A stretch of 64,000 bases of DNA from Candidatus Hecatella orcuttiae (GTDB lineage Archaea; Thermoproteota; Bathyarchaeia; Hecatellales; Hecatellaceae). Made by a program: the position numbers and the translations under genes. Positions 51,705 to 60,336 of the stretch are shown piece after piece. The stretch spans positions 179,194 to 243,193 of the forward strand of contig MTLY02000003.1 in NCBI GenBank assembly GCA_002011035.2, written 5' to 3'. The notes under the pieces are model-generated. The model was not told the origin of the DNA, made no database searches, and was given only the letters and a program-made list of their open reading frames with translations. The first letter of the stretch is position 1; each line of letters begins with the position of its first letter.

Positions 51705-52377
51705 GGCGGCGGATGTGTTCCACTAACCCAAGTAGTTTTTCAGCCTCGGTTCCCCGGTCTATGACAAAGGTTTCTTCGCCTGATTTGAGGGCTATCCTTC
51801 CAATGGGATCCCTGAGGGAGGGCAGTTTTCCCCTGCCTTCCACTTCTACCTCAAGCTTCAAGGCTGTGAAGGGTGGGAGGTCGTAGTCTTCATCCCCAAC
51901 AGAATTCTTGAGCTCCCATTTCACCCTCTCTCCGGTCTGCTGAGCTTCAATTCTGGCGAGGGGGAACAGCTCTTTTTCATAGAGGTACAGTTGGGCGGAA
52001 GGGATGTCAACATTGAAAAGCTGATACTTGGCATATCCCCCAATGCGCAGAATCTTCCGGGCGAAGCGGGAAAGCCTTCGACGGTCCGGGACCTCAACCT
52101 CTAACACCGTCGACTTCTCCGGGTCCTGCAGTCTTACGTATTTCTGTTCGAACCTGTAGCCTGCAACCGATTTGCTGGCGGCTAGAACCGGAATGAGCTT
52201 TTTGAGGTCACATTCCCGGCCTGCAACGTAGACCTTTAGATTCCACCTGTCGACAAGCCTGACGCATCCCCCCTCCTTACGTTTTATCCAGAGAGTCATC
52301 TCACCGGGTTGGCTGGGATACAGGTCGATAAGCCAGCCTTCAACCCTTTTGGTCGATTCCACACTTGAGGAGTTCAT
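51625..52377 (-). CDS. Inactive N-terminal fragment homologue of family-B DNA polymerase
   Basis: 250 residues matching only the N-terminal and start of the exonuclease region of archaeal PolB (normally about 800). RVEGWLIDLYPSQPGEMTLW, KYQLFNVDIPSAQLYLYEK and ALKLEVEVEG. In active PolB the last is FDIE; here Asp is replaced by Glu and no polymerase palm follows. It overlaps the 76-residue gene by 38 bases and follows the RecA-like gene, forming a three-gene operon. A structural or regulatory role in DNA repair is possible; a decaying pseudogene is the alternative. Confidence 0.75.
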   Translation of the reverse strand: MNSSSVESTKRVEGWLIDLYPSQPGEMTLWIKRKEGGCVRLVDRWNLKVYVAGRECDLKKLIPVLAASKSVAGYRFEQKYVRLQDPEKSTVLEVEVPDRRRLSRFARKILRIGGYAKYQLFNVDIPSAQLYLYEKELFPLARIEAQQTGERVKWELKNSVGDEDYDLPPFTALKLEVEVEGRGKLPSLRDPIGRIALKSGEETFVIDRGTEAEKLLGLVEHIRRLSCLSLFLLFAGEKSGRDIEGLPQSG

Positions 52378-52570
52378 CCAGCTTAACCCGAAGATCTTTT
52401 AGCATTATGTGGTGGGAGAGAAGGATGGACATGAGGAGGGCCTCCGTTATTACCGGCCTAGTGGCCGCGCCAGCAGCTGAGGCGTAAAAGCGGCAGGCGT
52501 TGACCATGTCTTGAAAAAGCTCCCGGTCTTCCTTTCTTAGTGCCCTACCGAATCTCTCCCATTTTTTCAA
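52340..52570 (-). CDS. Small helical protein of the PolB-RecA-like operon (76 aa)
   Basis: Starts TTG (KKWERFGRALRKEDRELF). The sequence CRFYASAAGAATRPVITEALLMSILL has the look of a conserved helical archaeal family, but I cannot name it. Encoded between the RecA-like gene (81 bases upstream) and the PolB fragment (overlap 38 bases), so it probably acts with them. Confidence 0.6.
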   Translation of the reverse strand: MKKWERFGRALRKEDRELFQDMVNACRFYASAAGAATRPVITEALLMSILLSHHIMLKDLRVKLDELLKCGIDQKG

Positions 52571-52651
52571 CTCTTCCTCTAAGGCTGTCCGGTGGGAGGG
52601 TACGGTTCTACCCGTTTTCCATCACCTCAACCGAACGCGGCGCTGAAGATG

Positions 52652-53635
52652 TTAAGTCTTTCTCCACTTAACCGACCTCCCTCTTTCAGGCTTCTCCAAG
52701 GTGGCCGTGTAGCCTGAGCCTTTCTCCGTGATGCGGACCGCGTAGTTGCTTCTCGATAGAAGGTAGGGAGTTAGGGGTATTCTCCGCTCTTGGGAAGGGT
52801 GAGGCAGGAGGGTGGCCACTACGACCGCTCTCTTCTCCCTAGCCAGCTGGAAGAGAAACCGGACTGTCTGGTTGAAGAGACTGTGAAGCTCCTCCTTACC
52901 CATATAAGGGTCGTAGAAGAGGTTGGCTGCGTCGGAGACGACGATGAGCTTCGCGGAGTGGCTGTCCAGTAGTAGGGGGAGCTTCTCCGTGACGAGAGAT
53001 ACCAGTTGATGGCAGGTGAAGGCCCGAGAAACCCAAACTCCCCTTAGTGCCTCCTGCGGATTTAAGTGAAGCTGGCGGGCAAACTCCGCGACCGCGTAGG
53101 GATTGAAAATGTTGCCTCCGTCAAGGAAGACGGCTGGCGATTCCAAGCCGCCTTCATCCTCTGGTAGCTGGGCCCTCACACACAGTAGCTCCGAAAGGGT
53201 ATGGCATAAGGTAGACCCGTGCAGGGCCGTCAGGCAGCCGGCAGGCAGTCTGCCGATCAGCCTATCTAAGGCCTCAACCCCGAAGCTCAGGGACATCCGC
53301 TCTCCCATTAGCAGAGGCCCAGAACTTTCTGAGATATTTTTTGGAAGATCTTCTGAGGTGTAGGAATAGATAGGAGGCGGTATTTTTCTGCACCGGTCAA
53401 ACCGGATCCTCAGCCCCCCTCCTTCCAGCGGTAGAATTATCCTTGCCTTCTTCAGGTAAATGAGAGCCTTTTTCAAAATCTTCTCTAATGCTCGAATCCA
53501 TTCCGTCGAGCCTCTGGCGTATCCAACTCCACATACGGTCTTTTTCATCTCTTCTAATCCATGGAAGTGACAATATCCAACGATAAGCCTAGTCAGTTTC
53601 TTTCTGATGTAGAAACGGGAAATGGGATCGTCCAA
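52652..53635 (-). CDS. RecA/RadA-superfamily protein lacking a P-loop
   Basis: A 327-residue protein. The first 100 residues are a separate helical domain. The rest follows the RadA/RadB core: MSLSFGVEALDRLIG, then TALHGSTLCHTLSELL where Walker A (GxxGxGKT) should be. FLDGGNIFNPYAVAEFARQL and VWVSRAFTCHQLVSL match the RadA segments, and LIVVSDAANLF matches Walker B. The absent GK(T/S) predicts loss of ATP hydrolysis. It is first in the operon with the 76-residue protein and the inactive PolB fragment. Confidence 0.75.
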   Translation of the reverse strand: MDDPISRFYIRKKLTRLIVGYCHFHGLEEMKKTVCGVGYARGSTEWIRALEKILKKALIYLKKARIILPLEGGGLRIRFDRCRKIPPPIYSYTSEDLPKNISESSGPLLMGERMSLSFGVEALDRLIGRLPAGCLTALHGSTLCHTLSELLCVRAQLPEDEGGLESPAVFLDGGNIFNPYAVAEFARQLHLNPQEALRGVWVSRAFTCHQLVSLVTEKLPLLLDSHSAKLIVVSDAANLFYDPYMGKEELHSLFNQTVRFLFQLAREKRAVVVATLLPHPSQERRIPLTPYLLSRSNYAVRITEKGSGYTATLEKPERGRSVKWRKT

Positions 53636-53930
53636 TCTGGTAAATAAACAGATGGGTGTCGCTACCTCTTAACCATGAGAGGTTAGCGAAAGTAAGGCGA
53701 AACATGTAGCTGGGCGTTCAAAGGCTGTCTAGTTTCACATGTCGAAGGGCTCTGAGAATTTGGTCGATGTCGGCGTAGTTTCTACGGGGGAGGTGTTCGA
53801 GCAAAGAGAAGGGTAAATTCTACGCCTATATCTACCAGCATAGAAGCTAACATTGGATGCTTTCACATTTTAAGTCATCTTTAAACATTTTTAGGTAGAT
53901 AGACGAGTTATATCATGGGAGGTTACTTTT
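53636..53930. other. Gap with a possible broken small minus-strand gene
   Basis: The 295 bases before cas10 hold no intact gene. On the minus strand, 53841 down to 53718 reads as a short protein split over two frames (MLVDIGVEFTLLFAR, then PRRNYADIDQILRALRHV to a stop at 53718), which looks like a frameshifted remnant. The right end is A/T-rich (about 53875-53905) and probably carries the cas10 promoter. Confidence 0.3.
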
Positions 53931-55874
53931 TTGGAAGAACTTTGGTTTTTAAAATTATGCGCTTTGTTGCATGATGTTGGTAAATTAAGGTGTTGGGCTA
54001 GAGGCAAAGACTGGTCTGAACATGTCCAGTTTACTTATGAGATGTTAAAAGACGTCCTTGATAAAGAGTTGGCTATTTCAGCCATGAGGCATCACGCTTC
54101 AAGGACGTATCATCAAGATTTTCATCCTAAAACCTCTATGGAACATATTGTCCATCTGGCTGATATGGCTGCCTCCGGGGCTGACAGGGTTGAGGAAGCT
54201 TATCGGCGGTCTCCGAGACCTAAACCCCCCATAGAACTTTCCTACATTCTATCCAAAGGTTTACGTCGGTTTAGTTTTAATGCAGAGGAGCTGGAAGAGG
54301 TTTCGGCTGAGGTTTTAAAAACTTTGGAGACAAACAAGGAATTACTACATTCAGACATCCAGGCCGGTTATAGAAGGCTGTTTGAGGAGCTTTGTAACGG
54401 TCGTCTTTCTCAAATACCGGCTTATACTCAACCTCCCATAAATGATACTGACCTTTTCAGCCACATGAAGCTTACGGCAGCCATAGCCACATGCATATTT
54501 CTTTCAGGCTTCCAGCCCGGAAAGGAATTAGAGAACTACGAATTTGTCTTAGTTAGGGGTGATGCGGACAGGGTTCAAAACTACCTCAATTCCTCCAAAC
54601 GTCTGCCAGATTTGACGGCTGGAAGCAGAATTATAAAGGAGGCAACAGAGGCATCGGCCAACGTTTTCGAGGAGAGGCTTGGTCCCGACTGTGTTCTTTA
54701 TCGAGGCGGGGGGAATTTTTTGGCTTTATCACCACCTTTGATAGCGGAGGGGCTTCGACGGAGTTCCGAGAAAGCTTTTGAGGATTTGTCCCATGGGCAG
54801 CTTTCTATCACAATTATTTTAAAATCTTGTGTGGGCGCGGAGCTACAGAATTTCGGTAAAATTTGGGAGGACTCCTATTGGAGCTTACGAGAGAGAAAAA
54901 CTGGTAGACCACTTTTAGGGTTTAAACCCATCACCCCTCAGTCTGAGCCCTGCGCGGTCTGCGGAGTTGAGCTTGGAACTTTTTCAGGGAGATATAAAGC
55001 GGCTGTGGATTCCTATCCTAGATTGGAGTTTCTTTGTGAAAAGTGTCTTAAAAGAAGACAGCTTGGAGAGGAGCAGAGAGGTATAGACATTGACGGCTTG
55101 GTTAGGGCGGATGAGGAGAGTGGAGGGAAAGGATTTATCGGTATCCTGAAGATGGACGGAGACCATGTGGGTAAAGTGTTCTCTGGTAAAAAACTCAAAG
55201 AAGACTATAGTAAAAATGCAACTCCTGCTAGGCTGGCTTCGTTTAGCAGGTTTCTTCACGGAACTTTTGAGTCTGAGTTGAGAGAGTTGGTTGAGAAGAG
55301 TGGGGGAAGAACTGTTTACGCTGGTGGAGACGATCTCTTAGCTATTCTACTCGGAGGTAAGGTTTTCGATGTAGCCTTGGAGGCTGAGAGGGTATTTAGA
55401 AGAAAGACTGGTTTAACCTTATCTGCGGGTGTAGTTCTCGCTAAAAAGGGTTATCCGATCTACTTAGCTTTAGAAGCCGTTTCTAAGCTTTTAGACAATG
55501 CTAAGACTGCAGGTAGGAGTCGGTTGGACTACGAAATAGTTTGGAGCATCAGCTACACGGAGCAGGACTTATCTTTAGAGGGTAGCAGTAAGAGGCGACT
55601 AAGGCTTTCAGGCAGACCTTACAGCTGGGAAGCTCTAACGGAAATGTTAGACTTGGTGAGAAGGTTAAGAGAGAAGACGCCTTCAACCCAGCTCAGGGAG
55701 TTAAGCCGTCTAATCCAAGCAGAGAAGACCTTTGCTAAGGACGCTGCAGAGTTCTATTTGAGAAGACAGTTTGCTCGGGAGGTAATTAGTTGGGAGGAAA
55801 TGGGTTGGCTGAAAAGCTTGGTAGAGAGGAGTATGCTTTTGGATGTGCTTGAACTTTTAAAAGTTATAACATAG
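53931..55874 (+). CDS. cas10: Cas10 (type III CRISPR large subunit) with HD and GGDD
   Basis: A 647-residue signature protein of type III systems. The N-terminal HD nuclease has LLHDVGKL (H14-D15) and SEHVQFTY. Zinc-binding CAVC...CEKC lies mid-protein, and the second palm domain has VYAGGDDLLAI (GGDD near 465-468), which makes cyclic oligoadenylate on target binding. Both active sites look intact. Start is TTG after gggagg. It leads an operon with a small subunit, a Csm3-like and a Csx10-like gene. Confidence 0.93.
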   Translation: MEELWFLKLCALLHDVGKLRCWARGKDWSEHVQFTYEMLKDVLDKELAISAMRHHASRTYHQDFHPKTSMEHIVHLADMAASGADRVEEAYRRSPRPKPPIELSYILSKGLRRFSFNAEELEEVSAEVLKTLETNKELLHSDIQAGYRRLFEELCNGRLSQIPAYTQPPINDTDLFSHMKLTAAIATCIFLSGFQPGKELENYEFVLVRGDADRVQNYLNSSKRLPDLTAGSRIIKEATEASANVFEERLGPDCVLYRGGGNFLALSPPLIAEGLRRSSEKAFEDLSHGQLSITIILKSCVGAELQNFGKIWEDSYWSLRERKTGRPLLGFKPITPQSEPCAVCGVELGTFSGRYKAAVDSYPRLEFLCEKCLKRRQLGEEQRGIDIDGLVRADEESGGKGFIGILKMDGDHVGKVFSGKKLKEDYSKNATPARLASFSRFLHGTFESELRELVEKSGGRTVYAGGDDLLAILLGGKVFDVALEAERVFRRKTGLTLSAGVVLAKKGYPIYLALEAVSKLLDNAKTAGRSRLDYEIVWSISYTEQDLSLEGSSKRRLRLSGRPYSWEALTEMLDLVRRLREKTPSTQLRELSRLIQAEKTFAKDAAEFYLRRQFAREVISWEEMGWLKSLVERSMLLDVLELLKVIT

Positions 55875-55910
55875 CTTAACATAGAGAATGGGGTGTGAGA
55901 AATTTCTGAG

Positions 55911-56438
55911 TTGAACATTTACCATGAAGCAAACAGGTTGGCTGAGGAAGCCGCGAAGTCTGATGTTAGGAAAGGGCAGCTGGAGCAGCTTGCACGTTAT
56001 GCAGAGACCCATGATAAGGAAGGCATTCTTTTCTGGATTAGGAAGCAGGTGACAAGGGAAAGTGGAGGGCGACCCTTACTCAGCTTGGACTTCGCTTCCA
56101 AGTTGGAAGACCTCTTAGGTAGGGCTGTCCCTCGTATTTTTTCTAAAATTGTCGGAGTAGCGGCGGATTATTTAGATTGGAAGCTTCGTGAGAAGGATAT
56201 AGAAATTGTTGGGCGGCGTCGGGGAGAAATCGATAAAGTAGTGAGGGAGCAACTCAGCTTGAGGAGGCTTCGGTTTGGCGGGTCTAAGCTTTTCATGGAC
56301 CGTGATGGGTTTAGGCTTAGTGTCAACGTTGAGGGTAGAGTTCCCGACAGGGGTAGGCTGGCTTCGGAAATAGTTGGCGAGGTAAAGCGGAGAGTTCCTG
56401 AATTGAGGTACGTAAACCTGAAAGTTTGGTTTGAATAA
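55911..56438 (+). CDS. Type III small subunit (Csm2-like) with extra C-terminal domain
   Basis: 175 residues starting TTG. The first about 75 residues are helical (AEEAAKSDVRKGQLEQLARYAE...) and fit a Csm2/Cmr5-type small subunit by position and character. The last 100 residues include basic RRRGEIDKVVREQLSLRRLR and a beta-like end (LRYVNLKVWF). Known Csm2 proteins are about 120-150 residues. The assignment rests mainly on gene order: cas10 upstream (36 bases) and csm3-like downstream. Confidence 0.6.
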   Translation: MNIYHEANRLAEEAAKSDVRKGQLEQLARYAETHDKEGILFWIRKQVTRESGGRPLLSLDFASKLEDLLGRAVPRIFSKIVGVAADYLDWKLREKDIEIVGRRRGEIDKVVREQLSLRRLRFGGSKLFMDRDGFRLSVNVEGRVPDRGRLASEIVGEVKRRVPELRYVNLKVWFE

Positions 56439-56463
56439 AAGAGAAAGGAGGTGAAAGGTTAGA

Positions 56464-57153
56464 TTGGTGTTTGAAAAACTGGATAAAAGACTGATCCTAG
56501 AGGGGGAAATCGAAGCCTTAACAGCGTTGCATGTAGGCTCGGGGAAGGCTGAGTTTGAGGAAACCGTGGACCTTCCGGTGTTGAAAGACCCTAAGGGAAA
56601 CCCCTACGTGCCGGGGTCTTCCTTGAAGGGTAGAGTTCGCTCTGAAGCTGAAAGGTTGGCTAGGTCTATGGGTTATGCAGTATGCGAAGCTCCAACTGTG
56701 GAGTCGATGTGCGGGTCGAAAGCTAAGGGAGAGGAAAGTCTTTGTATAATTTGCAAAATCTTCGGTACGGCTGGTATGAAGGGTGGAGTTTCTAGGGCGA
56801 GTAAAGTGAAGTTTAGGGATGCCCATCTGGTTGGCGGCTTGGAGAATCTGCTTAGGAGGACAGGTATAGCCTTGGACAGAGAGACAGGCACCGTGAAGCC
56901 TGGGGCTCTGTATAGCTTGGAGGCTGTTCCGGCTGGTAGTCGTTTCAGCTTGGAAATTGTGGCTGAGAACTTGACCGATGAGGAGCTTGGGTTGTTGAAG
57001 GCTGCTTTGAGGTCGGTGGAGGATAGTGCTTTAGGCGGGCAGTCTTCTCGGGGGCTTGGTAAGGTTCGTATCCGGGTGGACAGGGCTAGGGTTAGGACTG
57101 CGGAGTTCTATGTAGGGAAGGCTTCGGAGGAAGTTGTTGAACCGTGGAAATAA
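56464..57153 (+). CDS. csm3: Csm3-like Cas7 backbone RAMP
   Basis: A 229-residue RAMP protein that forms the crRNA-binding filament and cuts target RNA. VDLPVLKDPKGNPYVPGSSL then KGRVR is the Csm3 pattern; D36 aligns with the catalytic Asp of Csm3. The Gly-rich loop GGQSSRGLGKVRI is near the end. It is preceded by aggaggtg and starts TTG. It overlaps the next gene by 10 bases. It is the only clear Cas7 gene in the operon. Confidence 0.88.
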   Translation: MVFEKLDKRLILEGEIEALTALHVGSGKAEFEETVDLPVLKDPKGNPYVPGSSLKGRVRSEAERLARSMGYAVCEAPTVESMCGSKAKGEESLCIICKIFGTAGMKGGVSRASKVKFRDAHLVGGLENLLRRTGIALDRETGTVKPGALYSLEAVPAGSRFSLEIVAENLTDEELGLLKAALRSVEDSALGGQSSRGLGKVRIRVDRARVRTAEFYVGKASEEVVEPWK

Positions 57154-58340
57154 GAGAACAGGCCTTGGGGTGCTTTGTGATTAGGGGTACGGTGAAAGCT
57201 CAGAGTCCTCTCCATTTGGGGGCTGAGCCGAGGCTTGGAGTGGTTAAGGGAACCAAGGTTTACATTCCGGGCTCAATGCTCAGGGGAGCAGTGGGTTTAG
57301 CTTTGGCTAGGGCTGTTTGCGTTAAACCTGAGTATGCTAAGAGGCATGAGGAATGTCCGAGTCGAGAGGATTGTGACTACTTCCAGCTTTTCCAGGATGA
57401 GGGGAATAGGGCTTCAGAGGTTTTCTTCAGGAACGCCTATCCTAGGCATGAGGGTTGCGTTGGAGGTGGAATATACTACCCTACTCCGCGAACTTTCTTT
57501 GTCTGCGAGGATTGTGGGGAGACAAGGTTTAACGGCTTTAATCCTCCTAAAGAATGCCCAAAATGCAGGGGTGTCCTTAAGCCTTATGAGGGCTATATTT
57601 GCTCTGTTTGCGGACATATTGCAAGGGCTCCGGTAAACTTGGCACGGATCACGAGGACAGCTATAGACCGGCGTCGCTATGCCGCAGCTATGATTAGGTT
57701 GCCTGGTGAGGCTGAACCTTTTGGCACTCTTCACAGCCGAGATGTGGTTGCTCAAGGTACTTGTTTTGGTTTGGAGGTTGTGGTAGGCTCTAAGGCTGAA
57801 CCCTGTTTAAAGGCTTTGACTTCAACTCTAGAGAAGGCTCTGCCCGACGAGGGTTTGGGGGGAGGTAGAAGCCGGGGGTTTGGCAGGGTTTCTGTTAAGA
57901 TCAGCGAGGTTAGTCGTCTAGATGCGGGAAGGTTTGAGGATAGAGCTTCGAAGCTTAACTCAGCGGATTTCGCCATAAGGCTTGTTTCAGATGCTCTGCT
58001 GGAGGGGTTAGACTTGTCAGGTCAGACTTTGGTGGCTGCGGCTAGGAGGGCTTATACTTGGATTTTCAAGGAGGGCGCTCCTAGACTTCCCAGTGTTAAG
58101 CTGATAGACCGAAGGGTAGGTGAAGGTAGATTTAGCGGTTGGAGGCTAAAGGAGGACAGGAGAAGAGAGGTTTTGCCCACTGTAGCGGCTGGAAGCGTCT
58201 TCAGGTATAGATCTGATGGGGTTGAAGTGTTCAGTAAGGCTTTGGCGGCTTTAGAGGTCTTGGCTGTGGGAGGCTTTAAGCCCATGGGCCTAGGCCAGCT
58301 CAGGGTTAAAAATATGTCAGGAGACTCCTTAGAGGAGTAG
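57144..58340 (+). CDS. csx10: Csx10-like RAMP with zinc-binding insert
   Basis: 398 residues. The N-terminal RAMP fold carries TVKAQSPLHLG and YIPGSMLRGAVGLAL. A Cys-rich insert (about residues 120-155) has CEDC, CPKC and CSVC, probably zinc-binding. The Gly-rich loop GGGRSRGFGRVSV is near residue 250, and a second RAMP-like half ends FKPMGLGQLRVK. This suits Csx10, the Cas5-type subunit of type III-D, which would hold the crRNA 5' handle. Overlap with csm3 shows co-translation. Confidence 0.75.
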   Translation: MEIREQALGCFVIRGTVKAQSPLHLGAEPRLGVVKGTKVYIPGSMLRGAVGLALARAVCVKPEYAKRHEECPSREDCDYFQLFQDEGNRASEVFFRNAYPRHEGCVGGGIYYPTPRTFFVCEDCGETRFNGFNPPKECPKCRGVLKPYEGYICSVCGHIARAPVNLARITRTAIDRRRYAAAMIRLPGEAEPFGTLHSRDVVAQGTCFGLEVVVGSKAEPCLKALTSTLEKALPDEGLGGGRSRGFGRVSVKISEVSRLDAGRFEDRASKLNSADFAIRLVSDALLEGLDLSGQTLVAAARRAYTWIFKEGAPRLPSVKLIDRRVGEGRFSGWRLKEDRRREVLPTVAAGSVFRYRSDGVEVFSKALAALEVLAVGGFKPMGLGQLRVKNMSGDSLEE

Positions 58341-58625
58341 AGAGGAACTGAGTTCTAGGTGGAGGTGGTGAAGGGCGTAAAGGGCTGGGCTGCCAACCCG
58401 GCATCGCCATACTCAGTTAATAATTGGTGAAGATGCTTGGAAGGATGAAGGGTCAATATTTCTGAAGTCATGGAAAATGTAGGTCGATGATTCTTCTGTG
58501 GGAGAGGCGGGTGAAACTGTGAACAGCGTTAAATACCCTCTGCCGGTTTTCCGTCGTTCGCGAAGGCTTGATGTAAAGAGACTGTTCACCGAAGAGTAGA
58601 AAGAAAACGCTGAAAAATACTCCCA
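58341..58625. other. Left flank of the CRISPR array, no gene
   Basis: 285 bases between csx10 and the first repeat. No open frame I can support. Base composition is mixed, not strongly A/T-rich, and fits a trailer-side flank better than a leader, consistent with the array being read from the other side. Confidence 0.4.
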
Positions 58626-60206
58626 GTTTCAATGACTCAAAAGAAGAGGAGACTACAGAAACTTGGAAGATTTTTTCGCCTTGCTGTCTTTGCTGGTAGT
58701 TTCAATGACTCAAAAGAAGAGGAGACTACAGAAACTAGGAATGAAATTTTCCATTTTAAAATTTGTAAATGTTTCAATGACTCAAAAGAAGAGGAGACTA
58801 CAGAAACATCGGCGACCTGATACAGGACAGCGAAGGAAACTTCTGTTTCAATGACTCAAAAGAAGAGGAGACTACAGAAACAAGCCAATACGTGAAGGTA
58901 GCAACGATTAACGCTAAAGTTTCAATGACTCAAAAGAAGAGGAGACTACAGAAACCGTGGAAAAACGCTACGCCCTACCTGCGGGCAGAGGCAGTTTCAA
59001 TGACTCAAAAGAAGAGGAGACTACAGAAACGCAAAAGCCAAAATAGTTCCATCTACTGGAAATTTAGTTTCAATGACTCAAAAGAAGAGGAGACTACAGA
59101 AACGAGCAGTCATAAGAATTTCCTCGACTGCATTATTAAGGGTTTCAATGACTCAAAAGAAGAGGAGACTACAGAAACTCAAGTTTTTTTAAGATTAAAT
59201 GTTCTTTCAAATCCAGTTTCAATGACTCAAAAGAAGAGGAGACTACAGAAACAGTGAATCACAAGCGTGAACCCATACTTTACAAACATGTTTCAATGAC
59301 TCAAAAGAAGAGGAGACTACAGAAACACCATAACCAAGAAGAATTAAAAAAATTATATGTGTGTTTCAATGACTCAAAAGAAGAGGAGACTACAGAAACC
59401 TATACCATAATTAGCCGCTTCGAGCATAAAATCATGTTTCAATGACTCAAAAGAAGAGGAGACTACAGAAACATCACTTCCCCGAATTTTTCGGCCTGGC
59501 GGGTGGAAGGTTTCAATGACTCAAAAGAAGAGGAGACTACAGAAACTTTTGTCATCTTTCCTTCCCATTTTTATTTTATAGTTGTTTCAATGACTCAAAA
59601 GAAGAGGAGACTACAGAAACTAAAGGATACGGCTACAGAATTAACCAGTCTAGTCGTTTCAATGACTCAAAAGAAGAGGAGACTACAGAAACCATGGGAG
59701 AGAGGGGGGGAATTTCATTCTTTCCACCTGTTTCAATGACTCAAAAGAAGAGGAGACTACAGAAACCCGTGATCCTTACTCGGATGTCGAAGGGTTTGTT
59801 TGGTTTCAATGACTCAAAAGAAGAGGAGACTACAGAAACTTATCTCTCTTTGCTGAACCCGTTTATAGTAATCATGTTTCAATGACTCAAAAGAAGAGGA
59901 GACTACAGAAACCCCAAAAAGGCATCTTCCGTATCCCATTCGGCGCCACGTTTCAATGACTCAAAAGAAGAGGAGACTACAGAAACTTTTTTCGCTTCGG
60001 TTAAGTTTTCTGCCGAACCGAGTTTCAATGACTCAAAAGAAGAGGAGACTACAGAAACTTACAGTAGGGCGTTTGTATAACCCAGCATAGGCCGGTTTCA
60101 ATGACTCAAAAGAAGAGGAGACTACAGAAACTCTTAGTGGGCTTTAAGAATGTCTTTTGTCTCAGCTAAGTTTCAATGGCTCAAGAAGGAAAAAAATGGA
60201 AAACGT
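58626..60206 (-). CRISPR. CRISPR array, 21 identical repeats plus one degenerate
   Basis: 21 exact 37-base repeats start at 58626, 58699, 58771 and so on to 60095, with spacers of 35-38 bases. The + strand repeat begins GTTTCAAT and ends CAGAAAC. Read on the minus strand it ends ATTGAAAC, the usual crRNA 5'-handle, so transcription is probably from right to left. A 22nd copy at 60170 keeps GTTTCAATGGCTCAAGAAGG then diverges. Spacers are all different by eye. Confidence 0.97.
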
Positions 60207-60336
60207 GCTGCTCGAAGAAAAAAGGACGATAGTATTCGCTGATAGGTCTCACCTGTCTTATTGTCAGTTTCGTTAATTCCAAGAAACTTTTTTAGCATAT
60301 TATGAGGCGTTATCTTCACAAGAAGGTCGTAAACCT
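60207..60336 (-). promoter_or_regulatory. Probable CRISPR leader, shared with the CARF gene promoter
   Basis: An A/T-rich stretch between the last repeat and the CARF gene. On the minus strand it contains cataatatgctaaaaaag, a possible TATA region for the array; on the plus strand it must also hold the promoter of the CARF gene. Orientation depends on the repeat handle argument. Confidence 0.45.

Noticed and set aside
58632-59885. Several 60-120-residue frames repeating the same 12-residue block
   Set aside because: They are translations of the CRISPR repeat and spacers; no start signals or protein-like character.
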